NCBI GenBank assembly: GCA_036873755.1 | Contig: JAVTVY010019033.1 | Coordinates: 1-64,000 of the forward strand | Source of the DNA: Hanleya hanleyi | Lineage: Eukaryota > Mollusca > Polyplacophora > Lepidopleurida > Hanleyidae | DNA: 64,000 nt | Reading direction: 5' to 3' | In this document: one piece after another, positions 54,390 through 64,000 of the stretch | How positions within the stretch are numbered: position 1 is the stretch's first letter | Layout: every line of letters begins with the position of its first letter | Position numbers and translations under genes: made by a program | Notes under the pieces: model-generated | Told to the model about the DNA's origin: nothing | Seen by the model: the letters and a program-made list of their open reading frames with translations, nothing else | The model's database searches: none

Positions 54390-54770
54390 AAATTAATGGC
54401 CAAAAATTGACCATACAAGATTTTTCATGGTCGCAACTCATTAGCAAAGGTGACCATAAAAATGGGGGTCGGAAAAGTGACCATATAAATTTTAGTCCGA
54501 CTATATGCGACCACCATTTTTATGGTTGCAACTCGTTAAGCAGTTAAAAAAACGACCATAAATATGTGGGTCAGAAAAGTGACCATATAAATGATGGTCG
54601 ATATATAGATTCGACCATAAAAGTTATGGTCAGCACTGTTGACCAGATATTGGTGACCATGATTTTCATGGTCGCACCCGTTGACCATATATTCATGACC
54701 ATCATTTTTATGGTCGCACCCCAGGCGACCATGATTTTCATGGTCGCAGTGACCATATGTTGTGGACAGT
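54390..54770. repeat. right GACCAT/ATGGTC array
   Basis: About 20 GACCAT/ATGGTC hexamers in both orientations, with spacers CATAAAAATGG, CATGATTTTC and CGCAACTC. Similar in motif, not in order, to the left array. Confidence 0.85.
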
Positions 54771-55809
54771 GTGTTTCACCTATGTAGTACTTATTGCAAC
54801 CGCTACACACCATTACATAAATTAAATTTCGAGAATTGCAGTTCATATTTGCATTAATCCGAAATGTATAATTGGTTTTATGAAATGTGAAAGAGCTATC
54901 CAATATAAGGTGATCACAATTTTTGCAACGTGTATCGCCACATTTACTCGTTTTGAAAGTGGAATCTGTGCGAGGGATAAATTTTGCCCTGGTTAGAATC
55001 TTTTTAAGATTCGGTCCTTGTCGTTTACCGTTTATAATGGTGGTGTTCCTGAATGTCTTTTTGAGGTGATCATTTGACTCCAACATATTTCGATTATTTT
55101 GAATTACCGGAAAGAAGTTGAAATTGTTTGGATTATAAGTACAAATAAATGGCAAGATATCTTTTTTGTTACTTTGACCACAAGATCTGAGTACCTCAAT
55201 ATCTATTTTCCGAGCCTTTTCAATTCCTATATCTATCACTTCTACTGGATAATGCCTCTTGACCAAGGACATTTTTAGTTCAGATAATCTCATCTGTCGT
55301 AATTCACTATCAGTTACGATAGTGCAAATTCGTCTTGCCAGAGTAAACGGTACCTGTTTTTTGACGTGACATGGGTGACAGGAGTTATAGTCTAGGTATT
55401 GCTTCGTATCACTCACTTTGTAATAAACATCAGTGACAATTTTATTACCTCTGCGAATCAGTAATATGTCTAAAAACGGAACTTGGTCTCTGTGTGTTTC
55501 TAGTGTGAAGTTTATGTTTGGGTCTAAGCTGTTGAGCAGATCGCAGAATATTGATATGTCACCCTTTTCTGTGTTCCAGATAATATAGCAATCGTCCAAA
55601 TATCGCTTGAATGAGTCATGAACATATTTTCTGAATTCTTCTCCATAAGTTTGCTCAATTTTTGCGTACAATTTGTGCTCAAGAAAGCCCAGAACTAGTG
55701 TTGCGTACGTTGGTGCGAACTTTGTGCCCATAGCAGTACCCAACGTTTGCCGGTAATTACCTTCCCCAAATTCAAATGTATTATTTGATATATATATATA
55801 TATATATAC
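54771..55809 (-). pseudogene. Penelope-like retroelement, reverse transcriptase and partial GIY-YIG endonuclease
   Basis: Minus-strand frame of about 340 residues. The reverse-transcriptase part has GTAMGTKFAPTYA, the catalytic RYLDDCYIIW and VPFLDILLIRRGNK. The carboxy part has a CxxC...HxxC-type stretch (CGDTRCKNCDHL) and the beginning of a GIY-YIG nuclease (IYVMVCSGCNKYYIGET). The nuclease is cut off where the GACCAT array begins at ~54770; the remaining open frame to 54571 is array translation. The 5' part is missing too, starting at a TA microsatellite (55785-55809). Confidence 0.85.
55785..55809. repeat. TA microsatellite
   Basis: (TA)12-type run at the truncated 5' edge of the Penelope-like element. 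Confidence 0.9.
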
Positions 55810-56153
55810 CGCGCGCCAGCATACTCTCTCAAAAACGAATATCGGCAAGTGTTTTCGGCTGCAGCCTGCTACGGTTGGTGATCAGTGAATATGATTTGGA
55901 AATTGAATAAAATAAATTTGGAATCTCCTAAGATCACGGAGAACGTTACTTTCCGAAACTATGCGACAAACAAGCCAAGGTCGAACGGTCGATAATGCAC
56001 TCGTGCATACCGTTCTGGAAGCAACTACAGTCGCGCAGCGTTGAACACGATATGCTTATTTCGCCGTGCCATCCTTTGTCAACATCATTCTAAAGTTTTA
56101 AAGTTTCCAAATTGTTTTCAGATATAACATTCGCTATAATAAAACAAGTATTA
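55810..56153. other. gene-free stretch
   Basis: Nothing recognised. Confidence 0.4.
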
Positions 56154-56264
56154 CATGTTGTAGCGTGGGACTTGGCGATTTGTCAGCTCTCGAAAGTGGT
56201 GCGCACACACAGTACATCACCTTTTCTCGAGTTGACAAATCGTCATGTCCCACGCTACAACATG
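56154..56264. repeat. palindromic MITE (hairpin)
   Basis: Arms CATGTTGTAGCGTGGGAC and GTCCCACGCTACAACATG are perfect inverses. The inner parts (GGCGATTTGTCAGCTCTCGA) pair with a few mismatches around a ~20-base loop. Confidence 0.85.
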
Positions 56265-58129
56265 AGCCATTTGTATAAGGTTATAGGATTACATGATGTA
56301 AGTTTTTCAAATATTGATAAATCAAATATCATCCTGCTTACGTCATCAAAATGTCTCGATTGGGAACATGTGTTTTATGTTAGCTGATTATATCCCAAAG
56401 ACACAACAACATATGGATTGCTTTCCTCAAAAAAATCTCACGGTATTAAACACACGCCCTGACTAATAGCAGAAAGTAATAGTCACATTCAGATATACCC
56501 TTCAAAATAATGCACTATCTCAGACATAATTCATTCTTGCATATAATGATATCAAATATGTTAGTCTGACGAAATAATAGTTACGCTAGCTCAAAGAATA
56601 TATATATACCTCATTCTGTTTTCACGCTATGTTGAATCTTGTTTAGTAAATCTTGAATAAAAATTAGAGGCCAGGATTTGATAAATCACTTGAATATTGC
56701 TTGATTGTATATATGATTGAAAACCGAAAATCGCACTGGCCAGGTTTACATCCAGTTAAAATCTTGGTTTTACAGGTCGAATCACATCATTGATTCGTAT
56801 GATTATGACACAGTCTAGCCATGCCTATGAATACGAACGCTCCGACTGTTCTATGAATTTTTGATGAACTTTGATCGAAACGGTTGAATATCATCTGACA
56901 TCTACATGTATTTTCCTATGGTAATGGTTTATTAATACATACAGTATGTACAGCAATTGAATTATCTGGAATACCACTGATGCAGAAAGTCAGCTTAACA
57001 TATTATCTTATGGAATTAACTCAACTGGATTGAATCGATGTTTGTCACGCGAGAAAATATCCTAGGGCATCGCCATTGGCATACCGCGTACATTGACTAC
57101 AAGTGGAACAGATTTGTAGACAAAAGCCCTGTGTGAAAGTCCACGATACGATCCAATTCCAATTATTACCATTAGTGCTGTTTCCCCGGTAAATATATGC
57201 GTTAATGTCAATTCCAGTGAGCCAACACTACATCCACCATGACCAGATCAATCCAACGCTTTTCCGTTAAAAACTAGAAAGCCGGATCTATGGCTCGTTT
57301 GATTTAATTTGATTTTAACTTTTAATGCAATATACATGGAAATACGGAACTATCTTCTCCATTCCTGTGATAACATTCTTTTAATACACCATATACACCG
57401 TTGATTCCACTGTGAAAATGACACACTGAAATGGTCTATTTTCACACACCTAAAACAAGGCCAAGGAGAGTGCGGACTGTGTTTTCGTGTATGTGCTCGG
57501 ATCAGTGAGAGCACATACACACACACACACACAGTGATCATTGATCTTCAAGCTCTGCAACTGTGTGATCAAATCATTCAAGGTATGTGCACGAATACCT
57601 AAAATAGAATCTTGTTAAATCAAGTTAAATGACAAGAGTTCGTGCAAAGAAAACTACTGATATCAGAACAATAGTTCCCGTACATTGTGTCCGATTACAA
57701 TAAGTCGGCGATCACCCAGATTGTATGAAAACGCGATGTCAACCAGTACCAATTTTATCTGAAACATGGCCGAATTTACTTCTTCCGAGATTAAGAAAAT
57801 ATTGGAATTCCACTGCGGAAAATATTGTCAGTCCGCGTTAATTACGTGAGGAGAAATTACGTGAAATTTGACAATTTTTTTTGCATTCATTCACCGATTT
57901 GCAGCTACCATCACTTTATCTGAATATCAACCAATCGCGTAGCTAGTTTGCCCCATAGTAAGATGAAACGGTGCATTAGTTCCCTTTTACCTCCACAGAA
58001 ACATCATAACTTCGAATATCATAACTTCGAATAATCCGTTGTGGTCCTTTAATCGTTCTGAAGTTATGCTACTTGTAAGAGATGTTAATTTGTTCAACTT
58101 CCCATTAATACAATCTATACAGTCAGAAA
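56265..58129. other. gene-free stretch
   Basis: AT-rich, with a (CA)n run at 57517-57532. Short open frames match nothing known. Confidence 0.4.
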
Positions 58130-58395
58130 AAAGGTGATGGCCCATCACTCTTTAATGGTGATGAGACCTGGTCATCACCTTTAAAAGGTGATGCGTTACA
58201 GCCATCATCTTTAAATGGTGACGGCCATCACCTTTTAAGGGCGATGATGTTGCCTCATCACCATTAAAAGGTGATGACCTAAATTTACAAACATTGCTCA
58301 TCGCTCTTCCGAGGTGATGGCCTTCATTTTTAAAGGTGATCATAAAAAAGGGTGATGGCTCTAACTCATCACCTTTTCGGGGTGATAGTTTTCTG
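58130..58395. repeat. palindromic GGTGAT/ATCACC array
   Basis: About a dozen units of the type ATCACC-TTTAAA-GGTGAT and relatives, each a small perfect or near-perfect palindrome, with spacers such as GGCC and GACC. Confidence 0.85.
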
Positions 58396-58489
58396 GCTGT
58401 GTACATGAAATTCAATAGCAGCATAACATAAGGAACAACATAACAACAAATTAACAACATCAGACATTACAATGGTTACAAAATGTGTA

Positions 58490-58960
58490 CACTTTGGCAG
58501 AATTATATCTGTTCAGTTATGCATACGACTACCTATTCGGTATTTTTCAGAATTAAACCATTTCAAAATCCGTTCATCTTGTTCGCCAAATGTTATGCAG
58601 ACGATCTCCTTGCGTTGGATGATTCCTGTATAGGCCACGCGGAGAAGGATATATATATGTCCATCCTCATTGAAGATAATAAAACCACCGATAGTCGGGA
58701 TCATATTTGGACCTACATCTTCCTAAATATGAATAGGGCTTCTTACTCTCGCGCCGACTCGACGAACAGAATACAATTCCCAGCTTATTAACCATCCCTT
58801 TCTGGATAGTAATATTCCAGACTCTCCTGTATAAAGGGCATAAACATCTCGCCAAACAGCATTTGCTAGATGTATCGAGTTCAATCAACGTCACACAGCA
58901 GCATGGTAGAAACTGATTCGACAAGGTCATTCTCTCAAATACATGTAGTAAGCGTCAGAT
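58490..58960 (+). pseudogene. retroelement fragment (reverse transcriptase)
   Basis: One frame contains YADDLLALDDS, a YxDD catalytic motif with the following residues as in the copy at 41.65 kb (RYIDDFLAMDN). Downstream out-of-frame stretches (INHPFLDSNI) continue the similarity. Stops and frame changes throughout. Confidence 0.6.
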
Positions 58961-60430
58961 TCCGAATTTCAATATTCAACCGTCTTCAATAAAAGAATTT
59001 CCGCGTCAATAATCGAAAGGCCTATTTCGTATGACAGTTAACACTAATTCCGAAATGTGTGTGAAATAAAAATAATAAAAACAAGGTGGGATCCCGCAAG
59101 ACAGGAGCGGTCAAAAAGTTTCATTGACACCAGCAAAACATGAATTGTAGCGATATACAAGAGGTGGGAAAAATTGAAGACATCTGGCGACTGAAAAGCA
59201 GCCATATGACTATACTATGAAGATATTCGTGACATAAAATCTTGATCACTGACCATTATTCTTTATTCAAATGACTTTTCAAGTCGTTTTTCAAAGTACG
59301 TATCTCAGACACGCTTTGGTTGTGGTTATTCATTAAAACATCATGTAGATGTAAAAACATGGTATTCAAACGGCACCTAATCCCGGATTAAGCGGCGCGA
59401 GACACAAATTACGAAACTTACCGCCAGAGATCTTCCATGCTACGATCGCATTTGACCGACAGTGTACGATATTTAGCACAGAATTTGAGAAACTTTGAAG
59501 TAGGTATTTGGTGATATAGCCCTATTCCACAAGTTTCTGCAATAATAATGCGCCTTTCGTTCAAGTTTCTGAATTTCACAATGATGACAAAATACGATCG
59601 TGGCGCGAAGCTTCGTAATTTGTGTCTAATTTCGCGGACACCGAACAAAACAAGATCTTCATAGCGTTGATATGAGCAGACCCAATCAAAGCGTGACTTC
59701 ATGTTCTAGAAAATGACCCAGAAACCCATTCTGATAAACGAACACTGTTCATATGAAATTTGACAATCTTATCTTTACTAAAAGTATTTGCCCACCTAAT
59801 GTCTTCATCGAATGAAACTGACCACCAAACGTCTTTACAGACCACGGCTAGCTGCCAAACGTCTTTATTATAAATCTATATTGTGTTGAATTTAGATGGA
59901 GAAGAAATAATTGGGATAATGATGCAAACTAGAAATATTAGCACAGCAATGCTTTGGATTCTTTCTTATTAAATGTGGATAATGGATTTCCCACATACGT
60001 AAGAGCAAGAATGAGGTGACATATATATGGACCAAACTTTACTTATCTTTGTTTCAGAAGTTGCAGTCAAGCTTAGATGCCGTTTGAGGAGTGGAACTGC
60101 TGCACAAGCATAGTGAAGGGCGTTATAGGTCCGTTTCCACGGAGCTGGATACAGGAATATGGAAACCATGACAACAGTATGTAAGCAATAACCTCTAACG
60201 ACGTGGGAACACAGAACGGCGTTATCTGAAGAGACACAGTCATAAGACACAATAGGCTGACATTCTGATTATCAAAACCCATCTCGATACAATCGACAAA
60301 TGATCGTTTTAGTAGCCAGCCGTCGTATATGAAGATTTTATGCGTCCATAATCGATCAGTTAGTAAGATATGTAAAAGATGGAACAGATGACGACGACTA
60401 GAAACCAACCATATGAATGTCCAGGAGTCT
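58961..60430. other. repeat debris, no gene
   Basis: The stretch 59600-59715 (CGTAATTTGTGTCTAATT, CAATCAAAGCGTGACTTC) resembles 42125-42230, so more retroelement debris lies here. No intact gene. Confidence 0.4.
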
Positions 60431-61004
60431 TAACCCTATTTGGCCTGGGCTTTTGGGGGCCTGTCCTGGTTCGCCCCCCCCCCCCCATTAATTATTTTTC
60501 TTACCCCTTGAACTAGGGGGCTGAAACTTAGAACACTCTACCCTTGGGTCAAGCCCTACCAGAAAATGTAAAACAAAATCCAAGATGGCCGCTTTGATGA
60601 TGTCACGGTGACGTCAGTTTCAAAAACGGCATTTTTTGGTCCATTATTCGGGATTTTTCGAATTTTTTGTTTATGCAACTTCTCCGCAAAAACTGCATGA
60701 TAAATTAGTAAATAGTAATGTGATGTGAAATAAAACAGATATTGCCTACTTTTCAATGCAGAAAAGCAGAAATTTTCAGAAATGTGACAAAAACATCACA
60801 TTTCTGATATCCCAAGTGGTCGCCATCTTGAATTTACCCATGATCCTCTGCTCGGGGGTTATGCATATGGGCTCGAAATGACCCCAATATGATAAACTAT
60901 AAAGTCAAGGAGTTTCAGCCCTCCATTTTTTGTCATTCCGGAGATAGCGCAGAAAGTTTGGTAGGGGGGCCATTTTGCCCCCCCCCCCCGGCCATATAGG
61001 GTAA
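60431..61004 (+). mobile_element. MITE-like repeat family B, complete copy
   Basis: 574 bp with terminal inverted repeats TAACCCTATTTGGCC and GGCCATATAGGGTA. No coding capacity. Two other partial copies are at 18753-19236 and 27360-27476. Confidence 0.75.
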
Positions 61005-61581
61005 ACATTATTTACATGACACTATTAGAACCACATTCAAAGCAGGACCACATTCAAGGCAGGAACAAAGAGTTGTAAGAGAGAAGCGGTCATCAGTTTT
61101 CAATGATGTGGACAAGACATCATAAAAACGTAGGCTTACTGGAACATCCAACAAATCCAGTTGACATTCATCAAGTTTAAACCTTAAGCGGTGGTCGTCA
61201 TAAAGTCACAATGCCTGACTCTAGCGTTCCATTGAAATCCAGGTAGATTAATGAACAGAAAATGGGCCCGTAGTGCGCGGATATTTAAAGAATAAAAGAC
61301 AAAGGGAAGAGATTATCAGTCGAACGATTCCGGAATCAATACTGTATATATTGTTCAGCTCGAGAAGATATTCTCATGTCCAGCGAGGAGTTAGCGGTCA
61401 AACAGAATATAGGAATAATCTTGAAAATTGGCCGAGTAAATTATTTCTCCTGTTTCCGATTAAATTGAATCCATAAATGAATTTCATTTAATAGCGGTAA
61501 GTCATCGTATAACAGCATTTTCGTTATTTTGGGATACCATTATCTTAGAATAGCACATTCTAGTGCTGAAAAATGGGTTGA
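61005..61581. other. gene-free stretch
   Basis: Contains the short duplication CCACATTCAAAGCAGGA / CCACATTCAAGGCAGGA (61031-61063). No gene. Confidence 0.4.
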
Positions 61582-61729
61582 GTCCCGTGCGGAATTCGAA
61601 ACAGCGACCCCAGAGTCAGGCACCTAATCGCCATCCTATTTTTGTGAGAGGCCCATTGGGCGAGTGGTTTAGATCGCCAACATACAGTGCTGGCGATTAG
61701 GTGCCTGACTCTGAGGTCGCTGGTTCGAA
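61582..61729. repeat. tRNA-Leu-like SINE, two fragments head to head
   Basis: Minus-strand fragment 61582-61637 (GTCCCGTGCGGAATTCGAA...) and plus-strand fragment 61650-61729 (GGCCCATTGGGCGAGTGG ... TGGTTCGAA) of the SINE at 25.7-26.4 kb, in the same head-to-head arrangement. Confidence 0.75.
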
Positions 61730-63049
61730 ACATTTGTTTTTCCAACGTGGATGTTGATCTGGGCCAATATACGAGTTGTCAGAGCATTTCCATCATAGCT
61801 TTCTAGATTTTTATCAAATACCGCTTATGCCAGTGCTAGGGGCCGTGTGGTCATATCATCCAAGTTGCCACATGAACAGGTACAATAAAAGCGTACCTGA
61901 GATACAGCACATATCACGAATCGTTAGATTCTTGGTATGTACTTTAGAATAGGTTAATTGGAAGACTACACTGTGAAGTCATGTGACTCTGTCAGTATGT
62001 CGGCACCTCTTCCCACTTCCCTTATATGTGTTGTAATTTGGAAAAGGGCAATCTTTAAAGTTTCTAAATGTACAAATAACAACAAAAAGGGAAGTGCTAT
62101 AACTGCATATTATACAAGGCGTACAGCCAAAACGTAGTCTCGTTGCGAAATATTTCGCTTCCTCAATCTCGCTGCAAAGAAACGCAATATGGTTGCCAAC
62201 AATGTCGGGCAAGTCGGACATTTTCACGCTGTTACGTATAATTGTTTCAGATTTTGTATGAATATTATATCTTTGATGAAAATCTCCTATCCCACGAAAC
62301 GTTGGCATGATTACTTGATATGCCCGATTACTTGATATGCCCATACCAACAATGTTCTTGGATGTAGTGGAGATCAAAAGAAGATCAAATATAAGCGCAG
62401 AAGTATACGAGTGTACAACCTCAAACTGGTTGACGACGATGAAAAACGTAAAATTATTCGTTATTATTCTCTAGGATATGCTGGAATGATTATCAGAGTT
62501 AAAGTTGACCTCCTGTTGATCGTTATAATAACTTATCTCAGTTAAAAACTTTTGAACTAGAAGGAAGAGAAATATTGTTTACGTCTTGCGGAAACGCCGA
62601 ATCGGTTGCGCATGGACACGCAGTCTTGCTGCATTGCGGTTTTAAGAGCCAAAATAAAATATTATCTATAAAAGAAAAAATTCAGTAATAGCCTAAACAA
62701 AGAAGGTAATCTTGTACTCCGTGTAAATTAAAACATTTACCTAGTCTCGATCGGAAAATCCTGATATAAGCAAATGTAGTATTACATTCCGATATTCGTC
62801 AAAATGCTTAATTGTTCGATATCGTGAGAATGCTCACCTTTCCCTTTAATTTTCGCTGAATTAGTCTTACAAAAAGTAACAAATAGTTCATTTTCCATCT
62901 CAAAATGCGGCTAAAGTAGACAAATCAGAGTTTTACATTTAATAGCACACTAGACCACAAGACTGCGATGCCGTCAAATGCATAACATGACGTTTAACCA
63001 AAAAAATTGCGTTTCTCTTGTAACTTGATCTTTGTTTGAGATAGACTAT
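61730..63049. other. gene-free stretch with an exon-derived fragment
   Basis: 61999-62040 matches part of the exon at 46424-46655 (CACCTCTTCCCACTTCCCTT, ATATGTGTTGTAATT). The rest is not recognised. Confidence 0.45.
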
Positions 63050-63415
63050 ACCTGGTTCATTCATTCATGGGAAGTTTCTTTGTTTATGGAGTCGCTCGAA
63101 TATCTCATTAATAACATCTCTGTGAAATTTGGCAATACATATATCAAGAGCATATAGGTATTCCAGGCCAATGGGTACTAAATATGAGCGTAGCGTGCAA
63201 GATATATGGGACATCATGATGTCTTGCTGGTATCATTTAAAACTGTTGACCGTTTCACTTGCAGGAAATTAACCTAGTTTTATGTATACCATGATTTATC
63301 CTTTTAATTTGGTGCTACTGTTATTATATGAATTAGGTCTTTGGATTATGGACGCGGAAATTCTTTAATGGACGACGGCTGAATATCGAATGACGGACTA
63401 GACGCTTGTATTTGT
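63050..63415 (+). repeat. retroelement fragment, 3' part
   Basis: Joined pieces of the 41.5-42.5 kb element: TCATTAATAACATCTCTGTG (63110) followed after a large internal deletion by GACATCATGATGTCTTGC (63209) and GACGCGGAAATTCTTTAATG (63350). Confidence 0.75.
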
Positions 63416-64000
63416 GACCATCTCTCATGTAATAAGATTTGATGAGTTCCGTGGAGACAATTTTTCTTTCATACCTTCTATTGTCGGCACGGATACCAAA
63501 CTTTGTCGAGGCCATGTCTTAATCTAACGTGTTTGACAGAGAGATTGCGTTTTATTGACACCAAGATTGGAGCAAACGCAAGTTTGCAACGAGACTACGC
63601 TTTGTGTTCCTTGTTATACAGGAGCATGAGAAAAGTAATATTATTAAAACTGTTTTCTGTATTTATTGGGATGAAATATGTTAAGTGGATATATGCACTC
63701 ATATTTTGTCTCCTCAGTTTAATAAGATAACCTAGCCGAGTCGCTCCAGTGATTGGCTTTCATGGTCACCTTTCATTGTTTCACTATGTCTAAAGTGCTC
63801 TCACTAGAAGATACATTTTGCTGACAAGAAGATGACAGTGACTATGAGATACTTGGTCGATTCGAAAGATTTAAACCACTTTGTCACAGTCAATGCATGC
63901 TGAATACCGACGAAATACTCTTGACGATGGACATAAATGAAAACTCCTCCTTTATTACGAGGCTGCATTTTTCGGATACGGTGATATACTGGTGTGGCTG
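63416..64000. other. gene-free stretch at the right edge
   Basis: A 75-codon open frame at 63503-63730 with a hydrophobic end matches nothing known. No gene supported. Confidence 0.3.

Larger units (their letters stand above)
44885..54770. mobile_element. proposed large DNA transposon with two divergent genes
   Basis: Both ends carry dense, both-orientation repeats of ATGGTC/GACCAT (44890-45385 and 54390-54770). Between them lie two spliced genes transcribed away from each other from about 48.1 kb: a minus-strand gene and a transposase-like plus-strand gene. The left array cuts repeat family A and the right array cuts a Penelope-like element, as expected if the whole is a unit inserted into older repeats. 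Exact ends are not resolved; candidate termini are GGATATGGTC near 44892 and GACCATATGTTG near 54752. Confidence 0.5.

Noticed and set aside
54571..54770. Continuation of the Penelope-like frame to 54571
   Set aside because: The residues (MKIMVA, NIWSTG repeats) are translations of the GACCAT array, not nuclease.
1..64000. CRISPR arrays, bacterial operons, ribosome binding sites
   Set aside because: The window is eukaryotic; tandem arrays here have no unique spacers of constant length and no cas-type genes.

Overview
The window is eukaryotic nuclear DNA from an animal, most likely a gastropod mollusc. It has GT-AG introns, low gene density, many kinds of mobile repeats, and a SINE-like tail (CTGAAATATTGTTGAA followed by ACTCACTCACTCAC, near 22.3 kb and 52.55 kb) of a type I know from gastropod genomes. 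The species cannot be named from the sequence alone.

Left part (1-31 kb): three exons on the minus strand (24891-25433, 20886-20928, 4242-4431) belong to a glutamate/excitatory amino acid transporter of the SLC1 family. The long intron between the second and third exons holds a complete-ended Polinton/Maverick (adintovirus-like) element at 4968-18603. It has inverted terminal repeats beginning 5'-AGTAGTAGCG and a perfect 6-bp target duplication, CAGATT, on both sides.

Inside the Polinton the minus strand carries, from right to left: two-domain and one-domain copies of an unknown paralogous protein family, a small tail-anchored protein, an integrase with a chromodomain, a mucin-like membrane protein, the packaging ATPase, two small virion-type proteins, a penton-like protein, a pX/pVI-like basic protein, a major capsid-like protein and an adenovirus-type cysteine protease. 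The plus strand carries a C2H2 zinc-finger gene that looks like the amino-terminal part of the usual DNA polymerase gene. No polymerase catalytic region is present. Protease, penton, integrase, zinc-finger gene and one unknown gene each carry a stop codon or frameshift, and the capsid gene seems to have an internal deletion, so this copy is a dead resident. The 5-7.6 kb part is non-coding repeats. Several genes have their own TATA box, three of which overlap the stop codon of the neighbouring gene.

The paralogous family (14129-16364) is the most novel item. Four copies of a ~110-residue unit, each with two 'L-x-P/R-x-x-W-x-x-L/F' helices preceded by beta-rich stretches, resemble tandem PC4-like single-strand DNA-binding folds.

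Middle (25-45 kb): tRNA-Leu-type SINEs, palindromic MITEs, a 46-bp tandem array inside an element bounded by CCTACGAAGTAGG, a ~5.5-kb region framed by an inverted duplication of a promoter and first exon, and a decayed retroelement (39.85-42.5 kb).

Right part (45-54.8 kb): two divergently transcribed spliced genes, a minus-strand gene of uncertain (SAMD3-like?) type and a plus-strand transposase-like gene, lie between two arrays of GACCAT/ATGGTC repeats. I infer one large DNA transposon of about 9.9 kb. Next to it is a truncated Penelope-like reverse transcriptase (54.77-55.8 kb). The last 8 kb contain only repeats and retroelement debris.
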